A stretch of DNA of 64,000 nt from Bradyrhizobium sp. WD16 (GTDB lineage Bacteria > Pseudomonadota > Alphaproteobacteria > Rhizobiales > Xanthobacteraceae). Made by a program: the position numbers and the translations under genes. Shown here piece after piece: positions 35,436 to 43,543 of the stretch. Each line of letters starts with the position of its first letter. The stretch's first letter is position 1. The stretch is taken from contig NZ_CP028908.1 in assembly GCF_024181725.1 (NCBI RefSeq), positions 1,550,001 to 1,614,000 on the forward strand, given 5' to 3'. Under the pieces are notes generated by a model. That model was not told the DNA's origin and ran no database searches. It saw only the letters and a program-made list of their open reading frames with translations.

Positions 35436-36452
35436 ATGAGCGCGGTCTTCGCCGAACTCGACGCCGCGACCTATCGCCGGCATGAGCTGCACGATGCAGC
35501 GCGGCCGTGGCCGGAGACCAACTGCCACACCGACCTCTTCATCGAGGTGCTCGCGACGCTGGGCCGCGAGCCGGCGGCCGGCCTCGGCATGACCGTGGCG
35601 CAGGACTTCGAAGGCGACCAGTTCACCTTCTTCAAGATGGCGAGCGCCGACCTCGAGACCCTGTTCGGGCTCGACGTCCTGGAATTGTCGATCTACCGGC
35701 CGCTGGTCGACCATGTCGAGGAGCAGATCGGTCGCGGCCACCTGATGCTGGTCGAGGTCGATGCCATTCATCTGCCCGACACCCGCGGCATCACCTATGG
35801 CGTCGATCACTCCAAGACCACGATCGCCATCAACCGCTTCAGCCGCGGCGCGGCGACGCTCGGCTACTTCCACAACGCCGGCTATTTCGAGATCGAGGGC
35901 GCCGACGTCGAGGCGCTGCTCGGCTTCGGCGCCGCGAGCGCGCCGGTGCTGCCGGCCTATTGCGAATTCGTCAAGACCATCGGCCCGGGGCTCGAGGGCC
36001 GGGCCCTCGCCGAGACCGCGCTGAACCGCCTCAAGGGCCACTGGGCGCGGCGGCCGCGGCACAATCCGCTGCTCGCCTATCGCGCCGCGCTGCCGCGCCA
36101 TCTCGACTGGCTTTCGGCCCAGCCGCCCAGCGCCTTCCATCCTTACGCCTTCAACACCAGCCGGCAGTTCGGCGCCAACGTCGCGCTGCTCGGCCATCAT
36201 CTCGGCTGGCTCGGCGACACCTTGAACCTTCCAGCCGCCGAGGCAGTGGCGCTGTGCGAACGCCTCTCCGCCGCCGCCAAGACCTTCCAGTTCCTGCTGG
36301 CGCGAGCGCTGGCGCGCAAGCGCTTCGACCAGCTCGACGCCGCACTCGTCGCGATGGCGCAGGACTATGATGCGCTGACGGGCGCGCTGAAGGAGACCCT
36401 GCGCTTCGGCGGCATCACCGAAATTCCCTCGCTCGTTCCCTCGGGCACGTGA
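35436..36452 (+). CDS. DUF1839 family protein, possible BtrH-like aminoacyl transferase
   Basis: This 338-residue protein belongs, as far as I recognise it, to DUF1839, found beside amino acid:carrier protein ligases in rhizobia. It begins two bases after the ligase stop. The N-terminal half has an Asn-Cys pair (TNCHTDLF, Cys30), a strand-turn GRGHLMLVEVDAIHLPD, and YGVDHSKTTIAINR with His125. Their order resembles the papain-like BtrH_N domain, whose member BtrH moves an acyl chain from a carrier protein to an aminoglycoside. That comparison is my inference by eye. The C-terminal half (residues 165-330) is helical. No signal peptide is seen. Confidence 0.75.
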   Translation: MSAVFAELDAATYRRHELHDAARPWPETNCHTDLFIEVLATLGREPAAGLGMTVAQDFEGDQFTFFKMASADLETLFGLDVLELSIYRPLVDHVEEQIGRGHLMLVEVDAIHLPDTRGITYGVDHSKTTIAINRFSRGAATLGYFHNAGYFEIEGADVEALLGFGAASAPVLPAYCEFVKTIGPGLEGRALAETALNRLKGHWARRPRHNPLLAYRAALPRHLDWLSAQPPSAFHPYAFNTSRQFGANVALLGHHLGWLGDTLNLPAAEAVALCERLSAAAKTFQFLLARALARKRFDQLDAALVAMAQDYDALTGALKETLRFGGITEIPSLVPSGT

Positions 36453-36556
36453 GATGACGGTGCTGACCGAACCGCACGCGCCGCGATCGTGGCCGGGTTC
36501 GCCCCGGCCATTGCCGTGTCGGCTGCCGCGCCATCGCAGGTTGTCGTGAGGCCGCC

Positions 36557-39010
36557 ATGGCGATGCCCGCAGCGGTCACCGGCGACACCGTTCTGGCCCT
36601 GACCGACGGCTGGTCGGTGGCGATGTCGGCGGCGGGCGCCGTGACGCGCCCAGACCAGCTCGACACCCTCGCCTGGCGCCCCGCCCGGGTGCCCGCCAGC
36701 CCGGCCGCCGATCTCGGCGCGACAGCGGACGAGGTCGACGCCCACGATATCTGGTATCGCTGCGATCTCGTCGCGACCGGTCCGCACAGCTTGCGCCTCG
36801 ACGGTCTCGCCGGCCATGCCGACGTCTTCCTCGACGATCACCTGCGCGTCGATCACTTGCGCGTCGAATCGCGATCGATGTTCGTCGCCCACGACATCGA
36901 TTTCGACGGCACCGGGCCGCACCGGCTGACGATCCGGGTCAAGGCGCTGACGCCGCTGCTGGAGGCGGCGAGCGGACCGCGCCAGCGCTGGCGGCCGATG
37001 ATGATCTCGCCCCAAAGCCTGCGCTTGCTGCGGCTATCGCCGCTCGGCCACATGCCGGGCTGGGCGCCACGCATTGCCCTGGCCGGGCCATGGCAGGACG
37101 TCAGGCTCATCCGCCGCGGCGCGCCGTTCCGGATCAGGGCGCTGCGCCTGATCCCGTCGCTGCACGGCGCGCGGGGCCGCCTCGCCATCGACATCACATT
37201 CGATCACCCGGTCGATCCCCTGCCCGTTCTCGCCTGCGCCGGGCATGACGTGGCGCTGAGGCGCATGGAGCCGAAGCGATTCAGCGGCGAGCTTGCGCTC
37301 GACGACGTGGCGCCGTGGTGGCCGCACACCCATGGCGCGCCGGCCCTGCACCAGGCGGTGCTGCGGGTCGGCGCCACCGAGGTCGACCTCGGCCGGATCG
37401 GCTTCCGCTCGCTCGCCCTCGACAGAGGCCGCGACGGCGCGGGCTTCCGCCTGCGCATCAATGGCGAAGCGGTGTTCTGCCGCGGCGCCAACTGGATGCC
37501 GCCGGATCCGCAACGGCCGGGCAGCGCCGATCCGCGCCCGCTGCTGGCACGGGCGAAAGACGCAGGCATGAACATGCTGCGCCTCTCCGGCACCACCATG
37601 CCGGAGAGCGACGCGTTCTATCGCGCCTGCGACGAGGCTGGCGTTCTGATCTGGCAGGACCTGCCCTTCGCCAATTTCGATTACCCGACCGGCGACCCGG
37701 CGTTTCACGCGCTGGTCATGGCCGAGACGCGCCAGCTCATGGAGCGGCTGCAGGCCTCACCCGCGCTCGCCGTGGTCTGCGGCGGCAGCGAGATCGCGCA
37801 GCAGGCGACGATGCTCGGCCTCAAGCCCGCCCAGACCGCCAATCCGTTCTTCGAGGACGAGGCGGCAAAGCTCGTGATGGCCATCGCGCCGCAGGCGCTC
37901 TATGTGCCGCACACACCGTGGGGCGGGCCGCTGCCGTTCTCCACCGACCACGGCGTCACTCATTACTACGGCGTCGGCGCCTATCGCCGCCCGATCGAGG
38001 ATGTCCGCCGCGCCGATGTGCGCTTCGCCAGCGAGTGCCTCGCCTTCGCCAATGTCCCCTCGCCGGCGCGGCTGCGCGCCGCCAGGCTGAGCGATCCGGC
38101 CGCCCCGCGCTGGAAGAGCGGCGTGCCGCGCGACCTCGGCGCCGACTGGGACTTCGAGACCGTGCGCGACCATTACGTCGCGGCGCTCTACGGTGTCGAC
38201 GTGCAGGCGCTGCGCAGCGGCGATCCCGAACGCTACCTGGCGCTCGGCCGCGCCGCGCCGGCCGAGCTCATGGAAGCCGTGTTCGCCGAGTGGCGCAGCA
38301 CCCGGTCGGGCTGCGGCGGCGGCCTGGTCTGGTTCCTCAACGATCTCGTGCCCGGCGCCGGCTGGGGCGTGCTCGACGATCGGGGCGAGCCGAAGACCAC
38401 GTGGTACGCGCTGCGCCGCGCTTTCCAGCCGCTCCATCTCGGCGTCACCGACGAAGGCCTCAACGGCCTCGCGATCCACGCCGGCAACGAGACGAGCACG
38501 GAACGCCGGGTCAAGCTGACGCTGGCGTGCTACGGCGAAGCCGCGCATCCGCTGGCCAAGGCCGAGGCATCTCTCACACTGGCGCCGCGACAGACCGCCC
38601 GCCTCGACAGCGCGACGCTGCTCGGCCGCTTCTTCGACTTCACCTATGCCTATCGCTTCGGGCCGCTCGCCCATGACGCGACGGTCGTGCGCCTGTTCGA
38701 CGCCGACAGCGGCGAGCGACTGGCCGAGGCGGCGCATGTGCTGGCCGGCCGCGCCGCGACGCCGGGGGCCATCGGCCTTGCGGCGGAGGTCGCGAGCGAT
38801 ACTGACGGCTATGCGCTGCGCATTTGCGCCGAGCGCTTCGCCCGCTTCGTCACCGTCGACGACGATCAATTCATTGCCGGCGACCAGGGCTTCTGCCTGA
38901 CGCCGGGAGAGACCCGCCTCGTCCGGCTGGTGTCGCGCGGCAGCAATGCCCGCCCGGCCGGCACGGTCGCCGCCCTCAACTCCCATCCCGTCAGCTATCG
39001 CGCATCATGA
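36557..39010 (+). CDS. Glycoside hydrolase family 2 protein, beta-mannosidase-like
   Basis: This 817-residue protein has the GH2 layout: sugar-binding jelly-roll (residues about 15-190, with YRCDLVATGPHSLRLDGLAG), an Ig-like domain, and a TIM barrel from about residue 305 (CRGANWMPPD; GVLIWQDLPFANFDYP). The acid/base Glu is in VVCGGSEIAQ (beta-mannosidases have GNNE) and the nucleophile Glu is in RFASECLAF. No signal peptide is present, so it is probably cytoplasmic. ATG 36557 follows GAGG. Its stop overlaps the next start (ATGA). Its place in the aminoacyl-carrier cluster suggests a mannoside-like or other glycoside partner, but the substrate is unproven. Confidence 0.85.
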   Translation: MAMPAAVTGDTVLALTDGWSVAMSAAGAVTRPDQLDTLAWRPARVPASPAADLGATADEVDAHDIWYRCDLVATGPHSLRLDGLAGHADVFLDDHLRVDHLRVESRSMFVAHDIDFDGTGPHRLTIRVKALTPLLEAASGPRQRWRPMMISPQSLRLLRLSPLGHMPGWAPRIALAGPWQDVRLIRRGAPFRIRALRLIPSLHGARGRLAIDITFDHPVDPLPVLACAGHDVALRRMEPKRFSGELALDDVAPWWPHTHGAPALHQAVLRVGATEVDLGRIGFRSLALDRGRDGAGFRLRINGEAVFCRGANWMPPDPQRPGSADPRPLLARAKDAGMNMLRLSGTTMPESDAFYRACDEAGVLIWQDLPFANFDYPTGDPAFHALVMAETRQLMERLQASPALAVVCGGSEIAQQATMLGLKPAQTANPFFEDEAAKLVMAIAPQALYVPHTPWGGPLPFSTDHGVTHYYGVGAYRRPIEDVRRADVRFASECLAFANVPSPARLRAARLSDPAAPRWKSGVPRDLGADWDFETVRDHYVAALYGVDVQALRSGDPERYLALGRAAPAELMEAVFAEWRSTRSGCGGGLVWFLNDLVPGAGWGVLDDRGEPKTTWYALRRAFQPLHLGVTDEGLNGLAIHAGNETSTERRVKLTLACYGEAAHPLAKAEASLTLAPRQTARLDSATLLGRFFDFTYAYRFGPLAHDATVVRLFDADSGERLAEAAHVLAGRAATPGAIGLAAEVASDTDGYALRICAERFARFVTVDDDQFIAGDQGFCLTPGETRLVRLVSRGSNARPAGTVAALNSHPVSYRAS

Positions 39011-40758
39011 TCACCCCGACCTCCTTCGACACCATCGCCGGCCGGCTGCATCTGCCGACAACGACACGCTCCCACCTCGGCGTCGTCATCGTGCCGCCGC
39101 ACGGGCTCGAGGCCCTGGCCGCCGCCAAGACCCTGCGCCTTCTCGGCGAACGGCTTGCCGCGGCCGGTCATGCCGCGCTGCGCTTCGACCTGCCGGGCAC
39201 CGGGGATTCCCTCGGCGACGACGCTCAGCCGGACCGCATCAAGACCTGGACATCTGCCGTCATTGCCGCCGCGGCGCATCTCACCGCGGTGGCGGGCGTC
39301 GGCGGCATCGCCGTGGTCGGGCTGCGGTTCGGCGCCCTGCTGGCGCATCAGGCCGCGCCTCGCATCGCCAATCTCGCCGGTCTCATCCTGCTCGATCCGG
39401 TCAGCCAGGGCGCGCTCTACGGCCGCGAACTCGCCATGACGGCACGCGTGGTGGCGGAAGGCTCGGGGCTCGATCCGGATCAGACCGCGACGGCTGACGG
39501 CATCGTCGGCGGCGGCCTGTTCACCAGCCGCGACACCATCGCCGCCATGCGCCCGCTGCGCCTGTCGCTGACGTCGACGACGCCGACGCTGGTGCTGCAC
39601 CGCCCCGGTGCCCGCGATATCGCGGCACTCATGGCCGAGGCTCCGTCCAGCAACAACATCACGGCCGAAGCGGCGAGTGGTTTTGAACGCATCGGCCTCA
39701 GCCCGACCGTGGCCGAGACGCCGCATGCGGTGCTGGCGCGCACTGTGGCCTTTATCGACGCGCTGCCGCGACCGGCTGCACAGTCAGTGACGGCGGCGCC
39801 CGTGGCGAGGATCGGCGACGACAGCATGCGCGAGGAAGCGCTGGTGTTCGGCCCCGATCACCGCCTGTTCGGCGTGCTGTGCCAGCCCGCGCGTGTCAGT
39901 GGACCGTCACCGGTGCTGATCATGGTCAATGCCGGGCGCAATCCCCACACCGGCTGGGCGCGCTCGAGCGTGACGCTGGCGCGCCGCCTCGCCGCCCACG
40001 GCATCGCCAGTTTGCGTTTCGATCTCGGCGGCATCGGCGAAGGCATCGACCGGCCGGATGCCCGCGACCATCTCGACGAGCTGCTCTACAGCGATGCCCA
40101 GGACGCCGAATGCCGCGCCGCCATCGATCTCGTCTGCGCGCGCGGACTTGGGCCGGTGACGGTGCTCGGCGCCTGCTCGGGCGCCTATCTGGCGCTGCGG
40201 GCCGCGGCGCAGGACGCCCGCGTTGCCGGCGCCGTCTTGGTCAACCTGCAGCGCTTCATCTGGCGCGCGGGCGAGACCGTTACGGCGGCGATCGCCAACA
40301 ACTATCCCATCACGACGCACTATGTCGGCAAGCTGGCGGATCCGTCCGCCTGGAAGAAGGCGCTGACCGGCGAGCGCAAGCTGGCGCCGCTGCTCAAGGT
40401 GCTGCTGGGCCGCGCCGGCCGACGCCTGCTGCCGAGCAAGGCCGCGCTATCCGACAGCGAGCGGGCGCGGGCGATGATGCGCGAACTGACCGGGCGCGGA
40501 ACGCGGATCGATTTCGTCTTTGCCGAAGACGACAACGGACTGATCGAGCTCGCCAATCATTTCGGGCCGCGTGGCCGCGACCTCGTCGGGCGGCCAAGCG
40601 TTCACTTCCATTTCCTCACCGATTGCGACCACGACCTGACGCCGCCGGCCGCGCGCGAGCGCCTGTTCGAGCTCGTTGTCACGGCGATGCATGCAGGCCC
40701 AAAGACGGCCGCCGACTCGCCGGCCGACGCTCGCACCGACGAGTCGCTGGTTGCCTGA
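39007..40758 (+). CDS. Tandem alpha/beta-hydrolase fusion protein
   Basis: This 583-residue protein contains two alpha/beta-hydrolase units. Unit 1 (residues about 1-260) has HGLEALAAAKTLRLLGERLA, RFDLPGTGDS and a nucleophile elbow reading GLRFGA, with Arg in place of Ser. Unit 2 (about 275-560) has MVNAGRNPHTGWARSS, RFDLGGIGEG and an elbow GACSGA, where the central position is Cys. Both elbows recall the paired hydrolases that accompany exosortase/polysaccharide loci (GLRLGA and GLCxGA types), here fused. ATG 39007 overlaps the GH2 stop by four bases. It may cleave or transfer thioester- or ester-bound groups. Unit 1 is probably non-catalytic. Confidence 0.8.
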   Translation: MITPTSFDTIAGRLHLPTTTRSHLGVVIVPPHGLEALAAAKTLRLLGERLAAAGHAALRFDLPGTGDSLGDDAQPDRIKTWTSAVIAAAAHLTAVAGVGGIAVVGLRFGALLAHQAAPRIANLAGLILLDPVSQGALYGRELAMTARVVAEGSGLDPDQTATADGIVGGGLFTSRDTIAAMRPLRLSLTSTTPTLVLHRPGARDIAALMAEAPSSNNITAEAASGFERIGLSPTVAETPHAVLARTVAFIDALPRPAAQSVTAAPVARIGDDSMREEALVFGPDHRLFGVLCQPARVSGPSPVLIMVNAGRNPHTGWARSSVTLARRLAAHGIASLRFDLGGIGEGIDRPDARDHLDELLYSDAQDAECRAAIDLVCARGLGPVTVLGACSGAYLALRAAAQDARVAGAVLVNLQRFIWRAGETVTAAIANNYPITTHYVGKLADPSAWKKALTGERKLAPLLKVLLGRAGRRLLPSKAALSDSERARAMMRELTGRGTRIDFVFAEDDNGLIELANHFGPRGRDLVGRPSVHFHFLTDCDHDLTPPAARERLFELVVTAMHAGPKTAADSPADARTDESLVA

Positions 40759-40820
40759 CCCGCTCAACTTTTTTGGGTGAAAGCTTTGAAGGGATGATCG
40801 CTGCGGCCCCGCGCGCCGCA

Positions 40821-40876
40821 GTCTTCGCGCGACTGTCTTCGCGCTACTGTCTTCACGCGACGATCTTCGCGTTGCA
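40821..40876. repeat. Four-copy 14-bp tandem repeat
   Basis: Units GTCTTCGCGCGACT, GTCTTCGCGCTACT, GTCTTCACGCGACG and ATCTTCGCGTTGCA run without gaps about 60 bases past the hydrolase stop. The CTTCG core is reminiscent of the array at 1339, but the period differs. Confidence 0.8.
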
Positions 40877-40913
40877 GTCTACCAATCTATCGCCCGATGA
40901 TCGACTTGCGGCG

Positions 40914-41021
40914 TCAGCCCGCGGTCAACAAACGCAACGCGACCAGCACGCCGACCCCGACGAAAGCGGTTACCATGATCGAGAAAACGACCCGAACCGC
41001 CTGATCCAATACACGCAACAT
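40914..41021 (-). CDS. Possible 35-residue single-span membrane peptide
   Basis: A short minus-strand frame from ATG 41021 to TGA 40914 reads MLRVLDQAVRVVFSIMVTAF and continues as a hydrophobic stretch ending LRLLTAG. It makes one clean transmembrane helix with a basic N-terminal side. It has only a weak upstream purine stretch and no recognised homologue. It could be a real small protein or a chance frame. Confidence 0.3.
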   Translation of the reverse strand: MLRVLDQAVRVVFSIMVTAFVGVGVLVALRLLTAG

Positions 41022-41339
41022 GACGCGTACCCCACAACCGCGACACCCAATGAAACAAACGCAAACAACAGAACGACTGACTTATAAAGACAGCACCTGC
41101 GGCGTGACCGACGCCGCCGCCACTCATCCGTCCGCGCGGCAACCGACGGGATCGAGACAGAAATCTGAATGGAAACGGTAACATAAGGTTAACCATGAGG
41201 CGCGGCTTGTCAATGTCACCGCCCCGTCACGGCGCGCGGGTGGGGACAATTGCCTCGCGGCATCACCCTTGAACAGCGTAACCGGCCGGCCGAAGACCTC
41301 GGCCAGCCCGTTACGATTGATCGAAGACAGCGATATCCG

Positions 41340-41726
41340 TCAGGGACAGGGATGACGATAGCCGTCATAGCCCAGATAGGTGCCGCTGGCGGGATCGTAG
41401 GATCGATAGCGCCGCATGCAGTAGCCGACGGCATCCGACGGCCCCACATAGACCGGCGGCGCGCCGTAGTAGTAGTCCGGTGGATAGGCATAATAGGGCG
41501 ACGACAGCGCGCCGCCGATGATCGCGCCCGCGATCAAACCGCCGGCGACGGCACCGCCCCAGCCCCAGCCACGGTAATGAACCTGCTGCATCGTCGCGAG
41601 ATCGGCCTTGTCGAGTGCCAGATGCGCGCCGATCGGCGCCGCCTGCGCGGGCACGGCGGCCATCGCGCTCGCCGCCAGCAACGCAGCAGCGGCCATTCGT
41701 TTCAGTGAAGTCGTCGAAGCCAACAT
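41340..41726 (-). CDS. BA14K family exported protein
   Basis: This 128-residue protein has a signal peptide (to AVPAQA), a Gly-rich hydrophobic segment (WGWGGAVAGGLIAGAIIGGA), a Tyr/Pro-rich linker and a C-terminal YCMRRYRSYDPASGTYLGYD block ending RHPC. The last block is the signature of BA14K, an immunoreactive Brucella protein with lectin-like activity; similar short proteins are common in Hyphomicrobiales. The Gly-zipper segment suggests membrane insertion. It stands alone and probably locates to the envelope. Confidence 0.85.
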   Translation of the reverse strand: MLASTTSLKRMAAAALLAASAMAAVPAQAAPIGAHLALDKADLATMQQVHYRGWGWGGAVAGGLIAGAIIGGALSSPYYAYPPDYYYGAPPVYVGPSDAVGYCMRRYRSYDPASGTYLGYDGYRHPCP

Positions 41727-41797
41727 GATCGTCTCCCTGTTTCTCCGCCGGCACCTTCGGCGCGGCGGATTTAACGCGAGATCGTCGGCGACGTCAG

Positions 41798-42532
41798 TTA
41801 AACTTTTGCGAAGGAGCCGGAGAACACGCTGCCGCAGTTCTCAACCATAGCGGGAGAACGCCCGGCGACACGCAGGCCCTCCGCCAGCGTCACCGCAACG
41901 GAATCATACACCGGGATACCGAGTTCGGCTTCGAGCGCCGCCGCCACCTCGCCGCCGCGCATGTTGGTGCAGACGATCGCCACCGCATCGCAGCCTTCCG
42001 CCGCCACCTCGCGCGCCATCGCCGCGATGCGATCTGCGCTGACGGTTGAGAAAGAGTAATTATCCTGCAGGCCGAGGTGGGATTCCGCCGTGCAGCGGAA
42101 CCCGGCCGCGGTCCAGTTGGCGATGATCCGCGCCTGCACGTCGCCGCGATAGGGCGTGACGAGGCCGACGCGCGCAATGCCGTTGCGGCGGAACAGCGAG
42201 CGAAAGCCGAGCACCGCGGTGCAGGCGTTGATGCCGGTGGCGGCGCGAATGCGCGCGCACAGCCGTTCATCGGCCTCGAATCCGAGCCAGGCAGCCGAGG
42301 TGCCGTTCCAGGCGATGCAGTCGACCTTGGCATCGGCGAGCAGCTCGGCGGCGCGCAGGATCTCGCTGTCGTCGAACTGCTGCAGGGCGGGTGCGCTCAG
42401 CGCGATCTCGGTGACGCGGAAGCGGGAGAAGTGCGCGGTGACGTCGCCGACGCCGGCCAGCATCGCGGCCGTCATCGGCTCGAGCACGGTGTTGGACGAC
42501 GGCGTCAGCATGCCGAGGCGGGTGGTGGACAT
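41798..42532 (-). CDS. Arylmalonate decarboxylase/maleate isomerase-like protein (Asp/Glu racemase superfamily)
   Basis: This 244-residue protein (from ATG 42532, MSTTRLGMLTPSSNTVLEPM; longer in-frame starts at 42586 and 42607 exist) has the two-lobed racemase fold. At the first catalytic position, where racemases and maleate isomerase have Cys, it has Gly77 (AWNGTSAAW). The second Cys is kept as Cys188 (AIVCTNMRGG). One Gly plus one Cys is the arrangement of arylmalonate decarboxylase. It lies on the minus strand downstream of an ABC importer, separated by two hairpins. It could decarboxylate or isomerise a dicarboxylate produced by the nearby hydantoinase-type pathway; this is inference. 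Confidence 0.75.
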   Translation of the reverse strand: MSTTRLGMLTPSSNTVLEPMTAAMLAGVGDVTAHFSRFRVTEIALSAPALQQFDDSEILRAAELLADAKVDCIAWNGTSAAWLGFEADERLCARIRAATGINACTAVLGFRSLFRRNGIARVGLVTPYRGDVQARIIANWTAAGFRCTAESHLGLQDNYSFSTVSADRIAAMAREVAAEGCDAVAIVCTNMRGGEVAAALEAELGIPVYDSVAVTLAEGLRVAGRSPAMVENCGSVFSGSFAKV

Positions 42533-42651
42533 TGGAAGGGGGATCACCTGATTTTGGCTTGCGATCGAGTCTTGCTCAGTTGTCATGCCGCGCTTGTCGC
42601 GGGACATGCACGTCTCAACGGCGCGCCGGCGTGAAAAGACGTGGATGGCAT

Positions 42652-42717
42652 AGCGATCCGGCGAGCGCCGGATCGCGTTCTTGAGGAATGCCGGAAGTCG
42701 GAAACATCCGACTTCCG
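42652..42717 (-). terminator. Two consecutive hairpins after the ABC operon
   Basis: The stems GCGATCCGGC/GCCGGATCGC (10 bp, 42652-42675) and CCGGAAGTCGGA/TCCGACTTCCGG (12 bp, 42690-42717) are both perfect with four-base loops. They lie within 105 bases past the ATPase stop. No U-tract follows, so they may be transcript-end or REP-type structures. Confidence 0.55.
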
Positions 42718-42754
42718 GGTGACAAGCCCGGCCATGACGAAGATATCTGCCGCC

Positions 42755-43528
42755 TTACGCCGCCGCCGGCTGCGAGGCGACTTCCTTGATCAGCGCGAGG
42801 ACGTGCCGCTTCATTTCGTTGAAGGCCGGGCTCGTGACGTCGCGCGGACGGTCGAGATCGAGATCGATCACCTCGCGGATGCGACCCGGCCGGCGGGTCA
42901 TCACCACGATCCTGGTGCCGAGCACGAGCGCCTCGTCGACGCTGTGAGTGACGAAGACGATGGTGCCGCGATGGCGCTGCCAGATCGCAACCAGTTCCTC
43001 CTGCATCTCGCTCTTGGTCTGGGCGTCGAGCGCGGCGAAAGGCTCGTCCATCAGGATCACCCGCGGGTTCATGATCAGCGCCCGCGCGATGCCGACGCGC
43101 TGGTTCATGCCGCCGGAGAGCTCAGCCGGATAATGGCTCTCGAAGCCGTTGAGCCCGACCATGTCGATATAGGCCTGGGCCCGGTCGCGCCGCACCGCCC
43201 TGGCGATCCCCTTCAGGCGCAGATGGAAGCCGATATTCTCGGCGACCGTCAGCCAGGGCATCAGGGTCGGCTGCTGGAAGACGACGCCGCGATCGGCGCC
43301 CGGCGCCGTGACGAGCCGGCCCTCGACGGTGACACGGCCGCGGCTCGGCTTCTCGAAGCCGGCGACGATATTGAGCAGGGTCGACTTGCCGCAGCCCGAG
43401 GGACCGAGCAGGCAGACGAAGTCATTGCTGGCAAAGGACAGGTTGATGTCGTCGAGCACATTGACGTCGCGGCCGCGGCCGGCGTCGCGGAACACCTTGG
43501 AAATGCCTTCGATATGGATATCGGCCAT
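42755..43528 (-). CDS. ABC transporter ATP-binding protein, SsuB/TauB type
   Basis: This 257-residue ATPase has Walker [11 protein letters not shown]-loop FQQPTLMPWLTV, signature LSGGMNQRVGIARAL, Walker B VILMDEPFAALD and H-switch FVTHSVDEAL, all intact. The form belongs to the nitrate/sulfonate/taurine/hydantoin import group. It is the third gene of a leftward operon (binding protein, permease, ATPase), starting 15 bases after the permease stop. The substrate is inferred to be a hydantoin-, pyrimidine- or dicarboxylate-type compound from the divergent catabolic genes. Confidence 0.93.
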   Translation of the reverse strand: MADIHIEGISKVFRDAGRGRDVNVLDDINLSFASNDFVCLLGPSGCGKSTLLNIVAGFEKPSRGRVTVEGRLVTAPGADRGVVFQQPTLMPWLTVAENIGFHLRLKGIARAVRRDRAQAYIDMVGLNGFESHYPAELSGGMNQRVGIARALIMNPRVILMDEPFAALDAQTKSEMQEELVAIWQRHRGTIVFVTHSVDEALVLGTRIVVMTRRPGRIREVIDLDLDRPRDVTSPAFNEMKRHVLALIKEVASQPAAA

Positions 43529-43543
43529 GATGCCCTCCCCGCC

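Larger units (their letters stand above)
40759..41339. other. 581-base intergenic region of lower GC
   Basis: Between the hydrolase and BA14K genes I see a four-copy 14-bp tandem repeat, a possible 35-residue membrane peptide (both listed separately) and an imperfect hairpin at 41277-41315 (arms CGTAAC...GTTACG plus an inner CGGCCGA/TCGGCC) that may terminate the BA14K gene. Otherwise nothing is recognised. Confidence 0.5.
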
